A stretch of DNA of 64,000 nt from RGIG3102 sp045633415 (GTDB taxonomy: Bacteria > Bacillota > Clostridia > Oscillospirales > Ruminococcaceae): the NCBI GenBank assembly GCA_045633415.1, contig JAZQYH010000067.1:1-64000 (forward strand). Direction: 5' to 3'. How positions within the stretch are numbered: position 1 is the stretch's first letter; each line of letters starts with the position of its first letter. This document shows, piece after piece, positions 58,564-64,000 of this stretch. The notes beneath the pieces were generated by a model. It had not been told where the DNA came from and did no database searches. It saw only the letters and a program-made list of their open reading frames with translations. A program made the translations under genes and the position numbers.

Positions 58564-59481
58564 ATGAAATTTTTTGTAACACTAGAAAAATTTATCAAAC
58601 GTCTTAACCTTGAAATATTGTCTGTTCCTGATGATATAGATAAAATCAAAATCACCAGTACAGAAGTAAACCGTCCTGGTTTGCTTATTTCTGGGTTCAG
58701 TGAATTTTTTGAACCAAGCAGAATCCAGATTCTTGGTATGATGGAATTCAGTTATCTGAAAAGCCTTGAACAGGATGTAAAAATGGAGAGAATCAACAAT
58801 CTGTTTGAAAGACAGGTTCCAGCTGTAATTGTTACAAGAAATATGCTTATTTCTTCTGAAATTGTAGAAGCAGCAAAAAGACATAATATTCCATTGCTCA
58901 GAACAAGCGAAGAAACTTCAGCATTTATGGCACATGCTATCAGCTATCTTAATACAGAGTTGGCACAGCGTGTAACACGTCATGGTGTTCTCATGGAAGT
59001 TTTTGGGGAAGGTATCCTTATTGTTGGTGACAGTGGTGTTGGTAAATCTGAAACTGCTATTGAACTTGTAAAACGTGGTCATCGTCTTATTGCCGACGAT
59101 GCTGTTGAAATCAGACGTCTTTCCAACAGTCAGCTGGTAGGTCAGTCTCCTGAAAATATCCAGAACTTTATCGAATTACGTGGTGTTGGTATTATCAATA
59201 TCGCCAGAACATATGGTGCCTCTGCTGTTAAACAGCGTCAGGAAATTGACATGGTTATCGAGCTTGAAAACTGGAAACAGGATAAAAGCTACAGCACAAC
59301 AGGTCTTACAGATGAATATACAGACATTCTCGGTGTAAGTGTTGTAAAATCTGTTATCCCAGTTCGCCCAGGTCGTAACATTTCTATTGTTATTGAAACA
59401 GCTGCTGTTGTAAACCGTCAGAAGAAGATGGGTTACTTTGCAGCTAAAGAACTTCTTAAACAGCTTGGTATTGAAGAATAA
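58564..59481 (+). CDS. hprK: HPr kinase/phosphorylase
   Basis: 305 residues. Walker A GDSGVGKSETAIEL near 156 and the HPrK signature LRGVGIINIARTYGASAVK near 203. It phosphorylates Ser46 of HPr, which then acts with CcpA in carbon catabolite repression. This links to the cre-like operator at 14868. Leads a run with the ROK kinase, murB, whiA and dnaE. Confidence 0.95.
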   Translation: MKFFVTLEKFIKRLNLEILSVPDDIDKIKITSTEVNRPGLLISGFSEFFEPSRIQILGMMEFSYLKSLEQDVKMERINNLFERQVPAVIVTRNMLISSEIVEAAKRHNIPLLRTSEETSAFMAHAISYLNTELAQRVTRHGVLMEVFGEGILIVGDSGVGKSETAIELVKRGHRLIADDAVEIRRLSNSQLVGQSPENIQNFIELRGVGIINIARTYGASAVKQRQEIDMVIELENWKQDKSYSTTGLTDEYTDILGVSVVKSVIPVRPGRNISIVIETAAVVNRQKKMGYFAAKELLKQLGIEE

Positions 59482-59498
59482 TTTCGGAGGTAACTATA

Positions 59499-60461
59499 AT
59501 GAGCAAGTATTACATTGGTATAGATTTAGGTGGCACAAACATTGCTGCTGGTATAGTAGATAAAAACGGTCAGATATTCTGTAAAAAAAGTGTAAAAACA
59601 AACCTTCCAAAACCAGAAGAAAAACTTGAAAGTGATATTTTTGACCTTTGCAAATCTCTTTGTGAAGAAAATGGTTATGATTTGCATAAAGATATTATCA
59701 GTATCGGTATTGGTACACCTGGTTCTGTTGACGGCAAACGTGGTATTGTTTGGCAGAATGTAAACTTTGGCTATGAAAACTGGAAAATTAAAGAAAATCT
59801 TGAAAATCTTTTTAAAATTCCAGTATATGTAGAAAATGATGCAAATGCTGCTATTATTGCTGAAGTAATGGCTGGTAATGCAAAAGATTGCAAAAATGCA
59901 CTTATTGTTACACTTGGCACAGGTGTAGGCGGCGGTGCATTCCTTAATGGTGAAATTTATGCTGGTTCCAACTTTGCAGGTCTTGAAGTAGGTCATATTG
60001 TAATAGAAAAAGATGGCAGACAGTGTAACTGTGGCCGTAAAGGCTGTTTTGAAAGATATGCTGCAGCAAGTGCTCTGGCAAGAGATACACGGGCAGCTAT
60101 GGAAAAACATCCTGAAAGCGCACTGTGGAGAGTATGTCCAGACATCAGCAGAGTAAATGCTAAAACTGCATTTGATGCAATGGAAATGGGCGATAAAGTA
60201 GCAAAAGAAGTTGTTGATACATACATCGAATACCTGGCATGTGGCCTTGTAAACCTTATTAACATTTTCCAGCCAGAAGTTGTTTGTCTGGGTGGTGGTG
60301 TTTCCAATCAGCAGCAGAAACTGCTTGACTTGCTTAAACCACATATCGATAGAGAAGATTTTGCCAGAAATGCACCAGAACGTGTAAAAATCGTTATTGC
60401 TAAATTCAGAAACGATGCTGGTATCATTGGTGCTGCAATGGTTGGGGTAAATAATGATTAA
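59499..60461 (+). CDS. ROK family sugar kinase (glucokinase-like)
   Basis: 320 residues. ATP-binding DLGGTNIAAGIV near 9-20, substrate/active-site ENDANAA near 108, LGTGVGGGAFLNG near 134 and the ROK zinc motif CNCGRKGCFE near 171-180. Most likely a glucokinase producing glucose 6-phosphate, which fits the neighbouring HPr kinase and the MalQ pathway that yields glucose. Overlaps murB by eight bases. Confidence 0.92.
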   Translation: MSKYYIGIDLGGTNIAAGIVDKNGQIFCKKSVKTNLPKPEEKLESDIFDLCKSLCEENGYDLHKDIISIGIGTPGSVDGKRGIVWQNVNFGYENWKIKENLENLFKIPVYVENDANAAIIAEVMAGNAKDCKNALIVTLGTGVGGGAFLNGEIYAGSNFAGLEVGHIVIEKDGRQCNCGRKGCFERYAAASALARDTRAAMEKHPESALWRVCPDISRVNAKTAFDAMEMGDKVAKEVVDTYIEYLACGLVNLINIFQPEVVCLGGGVSNQQQKLLDLLKPHIDREDFARNAPERVKIVIAKFRNDAGIIGAAMVGVNND

Positions 60462-61338
60462 AAGTTTTTTGACAGAAAATAACATTACCGCCTTTTATGA
60501 TGATAGTATGCAGAAACATACAAGTTTCAAAGTTGGCGGTAATGCGATGTGCATAGCTTTGCCTGATACAGTGGAAAAGGCATCAGCTTTGATAAAATTT
60601 TTAAATGACAATAAAATAAACAATTATTACTTGGGTAATGGTTCCAATGTAATATTCAATGATAAAGGTTTTGATGGTGTTATTGTTAAAACTTCAAATC
60701 TCAATTCAGTTGTATTCGATGGAAATATACTTACGGCTGGTGCAGGTGTTTTAATGACATCTCTTTCCAAAAGAGCACAGGAAAAAGGTCTTTCAGGTCT
60801 GGAATGTTGCTATGGTATACCAGGCAACGTAGGTGGCGGCGTTTTTATGAACGCAGGTGCTTATGGTGGTGAAATATCACAGTGTATAGTTTCAGTTGAT
60901 TATATAGACCAGTCTGGCGAAATCCATACTTTATCGAAAGAAGAATGTGAATTTGCATACAGACATTCTGTTTTTATGAAAAACAAATGGTTTATCGTTT
61001 CTGCTACATTTGAATTATCAGAAAAAGATTCTGCACAAATGCTGGAATTTATGGAAGATATCATGCAACGCAGAAAGGATAAACAGCCTTTGGATAAACC
61101 AAGCGCAGGCAGTTCTTTCAAGCGTCCAGTGGGATACTTTGCGGCTGCACTTATTGATGAATGTGGTCTTAAAGGCCTTACAGTAGGCGGCGCACAGGTA
61201 AGTGAAAAACACGCAGGATTTATTGTGAATATCGGTGGTGCTACATGCAACGATATCGTTGCACTGGCTGATAAAGTGACACAGATTGTTCTTGAAGAAA
61301 AAGGTGTTGTACTGGAAAAAGAAATGATTATTGTCTGA
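60454..61338 (+). CDS. murB: UDP-N-acetylenolpyruvoylglucosamine reductase
   Basis: 294 residues, short (type II) form. FAD-binding GNGSNVIFNDKGFDG near 61, GIPGNVGGGVFMNAGAYGGE near 123, catalytic serine in PSAGSSFKRP near 218. It completes UDP-MurNAc synthesis. In many relatives rapZ and yvcK follow; here whiA follows directly after 16 bases. Confidence 0.94.
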   Translation: MIKSFLTENNITAFYDDSMQKHTSFKVGGNAMCIALPDTVEKASALIKFLNDNKINNYYLGNGSNVIFNDKGFDGVIVKTSNLNSVVFDGNILTAGAGVLMTSLSKRAQEKGLSGLECCYGIPGNVGGGVFMNAGAYGGEISQCIVSVDYIDQSGEIHTLSKEECEFAYRHSVFMKNKWFIVSATFELSEKDSAQMLEFMEDIMQRRKDKQPLDKPSAGSSFKRPVGYFAAALIDECGLKGLTVGGAQVSEKHAGFIVNIGGATCNDIVALADKVTQIVLEEKGVVLEKEMIIV

Positions 61339-61354
61339 TAAAGAAAGGTAAGAA

Positions 61355-62236
61355 ATGGAATCCACTTTTTCAAAAGCAAGCCGTAATGAGGCGCTGGACA
61401 ATTTTAAGTTTTCAAAAAATGATTGCTGTAATATAAGTTTTTTGAAAGGCTATTTTTACAGAGATAATATATCTGCCGAAGACGATATGCTTGTCCACAA
61501 ACCAGATATAATCAAATCTGCAAAGGTAGTAAAAAAGCTTATAAGCAAATATGATATATCTTCCTATGTTGTTGATAAAGAGCAGGAAGGTAAAAGACAG
61601 GTTACAAAAATTTATATCACAGAGCCGGAATCTGTGGAAATCTTATATAAAAATATGTCTGAACACCAGCCATGTGATAAATGTATTGTACATTTTCTTA
61701 CAGGTGTGTTTGTATCCGATGGCATTCTTGTTAATCCGGAAAAAGAATATCATCTTGAGTTTACATATAAAGATGAAAAACTGGCAAGAAATCTGCTGAA
61801 TACATTTAAATTTGCTGGTTTTGATTTTAAACTTACACAGAGAAAAGCTTCATATGCTGTTTATACCAAAAACAGTGAAACTATTGAAGAATTTCTTGTT
61901 ACAGTAGGCGCACAGGGCTCCTGTCTTGAATTGATGGGCGATAAAATGCTGAAGGATATCAGAAATCATCAGAACCGCCTTACAAACTGTGACGCTGCCA
62001 ATATAGCAAAAACAGTAAAAGCTGGCCAGAAATATATAAAAGCAATTCAGAAACTTATCGAAACTGAACTTTTATACGATATGCCTGAAGATATTCAGGA
62101 ACTGGCACAGCTTAAACTGGAAAATCCTGAGTTGTCACTTGATGCTCTGGGGAAATTATGTTCTGAACCGATGACAAAATCATCAGTTAACAGAAGATTA
62201 CAAAAACTGTGCGCTGTTGCACAGATAGAGGAATAA
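61355..62236 (+). CDS. whiA: WhiA, DNA-binding protein with LAGLIDADG-like domain
   Basis: 293 residues, a bit short of the usual 315. N-terminal WhiA fold with SFLKGYFYRDN and FLTGVFVSDGILVNPEKEYH near 106-128 (LAGLIDADG-like, catalytic residues not kept), then a C-terminal helix-turn-helix with NAANIAKTVKAGQ-like DAANIAKTVKAG and LDALGKLCSEPMTKSSVNRR. Influences cell division in B. subtilis and sporulation genes in Streptomyces. Abuts dnaE. Confidence 0.93.
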   Translation: MESTFSKASRNEALDNFKFSKNDCCNISFLKGYFYRDNISAEDDMLVHKPDIIKSAKVVKKLISKYDISSYVVDKEQEGKRQVTKIYITEPESVEILYKNMSEHQPCDKCIVHFLTGVFVSDGILVNPEKEYHLEFTYKDEKLARNLLNTFKFAGFDFKLTQRKASYAVYTKNSETIEEFLVTVGAQGSCLELMGDKMLKDIRNHQNRLTNCDAANIAKTVKAGQKYIKAIQKLIETELLYDMPEDIQELAQLKLENPELSLDALGKLCSEPMTKSSVNRRLQKLCAVAQIEE

Positions 62237-62237
62237 T

Positions 62238-64000
62238 ATGAATAAAGATTTTGTGCATCTTCATTTGCACACCGAGTATAGTCTGCTGGATGGCGCTTGC
62301 CGTATAGACAGACTTATGAAACATTTAAAAGAAATCGGACAAAGCGCTGTGGCCATTACAGACCACGGCGTTATGTATGGTTGTGTAGATTTCTATAAAA
62401 AAGCTAAAAAAGAAGGAATAAAGCCAATTATTGGTTGTGAAGTTTATGTTTCCAGCCGAGGCAGAAAAGACAAAGTGCATAAGCTTGATACTTATTATCA
62501 TCTTGTTCTGCTGGTAAAAAATGAGATTGGCTATCAGAACCTGACAAAACTTGTTACTAAGGGTTCTTCTGAAGGCTTTTATAATAAACCACGTGTAGAT
62601 CGTGAATTGCTCAGCCAATATCACGAAGGTTTAGTGTGCCTTTCTGCTTGTCTTGCTGGCGAAATTCCTCGCGCTCTGCTTGCAGGCGATATGGACAGAG
62701 CGGAAGAAACTGCCAGATTTTATAAAGACATTTTTGGTGATGATTTCTATATTGAAATTCAGGACCATGGTATAGAAGACCAGGCAACTGTTCTTCCTAT
62801 GCTTTTACAGCTTGCCAAAAAGCTGGATATCCAGCTGGTAGCAACAAACGACTGCCACTATATCAGCAAAGAAGACTCTAAAATGCAGTATGCACTTATC
62901 TGTGTACAGACAAACAAACGCTTGTCCGACCCAGACACTTTAGAGTTTGAAACTGATGAGTTTTATGTAAAAAGTGCTGATGAAATGTATGAACTGTTTT
63001 CATACATTCCACAGGCTTGTGAAAATACAGTAAAAATTGCTGAAAAATGTAATTTTGACTATGAGTTTGGCAAAACCAAACTTCCAATATTTACTTCTCC
63101 GGACGGTAGTCCTAATCAGGTTTTCTTTGAAAAATTGTGCAGGGAAGGCCTTGCAAAAAGATACCCTTTGATTACAGAAGAAATGATAGAACGTCTTGAT
63201 TATGAAATTGGCATAATCAGCCGAATGGGCTTTGTAGACTATTACCTTATTGTTTATGATTTCATTAACTATGCTCGTAGTCATGATATCCCTGTAGGCC
63301 CTGGCCGAGGCAGTGGTGCTGCCAGCCTTTGTGCATATTGTATGGGTATTACAAACATTGACCCACTTAAGTATAATCTGATTTTTGAACGTTTTCTTAA
63401 CCCAGAACGTATATCAATGCCTGACTTTGATATTGACTTTTGCTATGAAAAAAGACAGCTTGTTATAGATTATGTAACAGAAAAATATGGTTCTGACCAT
63501 GTTTGTCAGATTATTACCTTTGGTACTCTTGCAGCCCGTGGTGCAGTGCGAGATATCGGACGTGTTCTTGATATGCCTTATAGTGTTGTGGATAAAATCG
63601 CAAAACTGATTCCTAACAACCCAGCGGCACATATTAGCATAGAAAAAGCGCTGAAAATGTCACCAGAGCTGAAAGCTCTTTATGACGCTGAAGAGCAGAC
63701 AAGAGAACTCCTTGACCTTGCTATGAAGGTTGAAGGTATGCCGCGTAATGCTTCGACACATGCCGCAGGGGTTGTAATTACTGATAAACCTGTGGTAGAA
63801 TATATTCCTTTGCAAAGCAATGATGGACAGATGGTAACACAGTTTCCAATGACAACCATTGAAGAACTGGGCTTGCTTAAAATGGACTTTCTTGGTCTGC
63901 GTACGCTTACTGTAATTGATCAGTGCGAGAAAATGATACAGAAAATCAATCCTGATTTCCGTGCAGACAATATTCCGCTGAATGATGAAAAGACATTCAA
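62238..64000 (+). CDS. dnaE: DNA polymerase III alpha subunit DnaE (5-prime part, runs off window)
   Basis: The open frame from the ATG at 62238 continues to the window end (587 codons). PHP domain HLHTEYSLLDGACRIDRL at the N terminus, AITDHGVMYGCVDF near 38, then the polymerase core with VGPGRGSGAASL near 353 and the catalytic PDFDIDF near 393. No exonuclease insert, unlike PolC. In Firmicutes DnaE extends primers on the lagging strand. It starts one base after whiA. Confidence 0.95.
   Translation, partial: MNKDFVHLHLHTEYSLLDGACRIDRLMKHLKEIGQSAVAITDHGVMYGCVDFYKKAKKEGIKPIIGCEVYVSSRGRKDKVHKLDTYYHLVLLVKNEIGYQNLTKLVTKGSSEGFYNKPRVDRELLSQYHEGLVCLSACLAGEIPRALLAGDMDRAEETARFYKDIFGDDFYIEIQDHGIEDQATVLPMLLQLAKKLDIQLVATNDCHYISKEDSKMQYALICVQTNKRLSDPDTLEFETDEFYVKSADEMYELFSYIPQACENTVKIAEKCNFDYEFGKTKLPIFTSPDGSPNQVFFEKLCREGLAKRYPLITEEMIERLDYEIGIISRMGFVDYYLIVYDFINYARSHDIPVGPGRGSGAASLCAYCMGITNIDPLKYNLIFERFLNPERISMPDFDIDFCYEKRQLVIDYVTEKYGSDHVCQIITFGTLAARGAVRDIGRVLDMPYSVVDKIAKLIPNNPAAHISIEKALKMSPELKALYDAEEQTRELLDLAMKVEGMPRNASTHAAGVVITDKPVVEYIPLQSNDGQMVTQFPMTTIEELGLLKMDFLGLRTLTVIDQCEKMIQKINPDFRADNIPLNDEKTF

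Noticed and set aside
59526..60485. 319-codon minus-strand frame opposite the ROK kinase
   Set aside because: Same low-complexity Cys/Phe/Ile composition and no ribosome binding site. The plus-strand ROK motifs are unambiguous.

Overview
The window is a low-GC, spore-forming Firmicute, most likely a clostridial (Oscillospiraceae/Ruminococcaceae-like) chromosome. The evidence is a chain of conserved loci: spoIIGA-sigE-sigG, yqfC-yqfD, a gerA-type germination operon, PolC together with DnaE, HPr kinase and WhiA, all in a strongly AT-biased background with AGGAG-type ribosome binding sites and TTG/GTG starts. No tRNA, rRNA, CRISPR array, prophage or insertion sequence was seen. No stretch above 300 bases lacks a gene; the longest gaps (14637-14915, 24828-25068, 42166-42385, 34088-34271, 38498-38678) hold promoters, operators, hairpins or repeats, listed below.

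Layout. 1-9.2 kb is an accessory-looking stretch: a nucleotidyltransferase-like/YaaA-C-terminal fusion, an EF-G-like ribosomal-protection GTPase fused to a Rae1-like A-site endoribonuclease, a cysteine-rich hypothetical, HAD-SGNH-gpsA, and an M42 peptidase with a stand-alone Spo0A DNA-binding domain. 9.2-14.6 kb has an M14 carboxypeptidase, SppA, two tandem nucleoside hydrolases (the first lacking the metal-binding motif) and a YesL-like membrane protein. 14.9-21.6 kb is a complete sugar (probably malto-oligosaccharide) utilisation operon: lipoprotein, hairpin, two permeases, LacI regulator, ATPase and MalQ, with a perfect GGAAACGTTTCC palindrome in front. 21.7-24.8 kb (minus) is an AraC regulator, a sugar-binding-like lipoprotein and RlmD.

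25-38.5 kb is sporulation and housekeeping: a YlbJ-like protein, yqfC-yqfD-phoH-ybeY-dgkA-era-yqzL-recO-mutS2, a MATE transporter, then spoIIGA-sigE-sigG-ylmC. In this last cluster two consecutive translation starts carry hairpins at their Shine-Dalgarno sequences, and sigG probably starts at CTG. 38.5-54.2 kb is the translation/envelope cluster rpsB-tsf, an inverted metallo-hydrolase and binding-protein pair, pyrH-frr-uppS-cdsA-dxr-rseP-ispG-polC, a TIM-barrel protein and nrdR. 54.2-58.5 kb has DUF4363-DUF421 (minus) divergent from gerAA-AB-AC behind a forespore-type promoter. 58.5-64 kb is hprK, a ROK sugar kinase, murB, whiA and the start of dnaE, which runs off the window.

The most notable points are the GTPase-Rae1 fusion, the YaaA-C-terminal fusion, the nucleoside hydrolase pair with one apparently inactive partner, and the sequestered ribosome binding sites of sigG and ylmC. 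Calls rest on reading motifs by eye and on remembered family sequences; no search was run.
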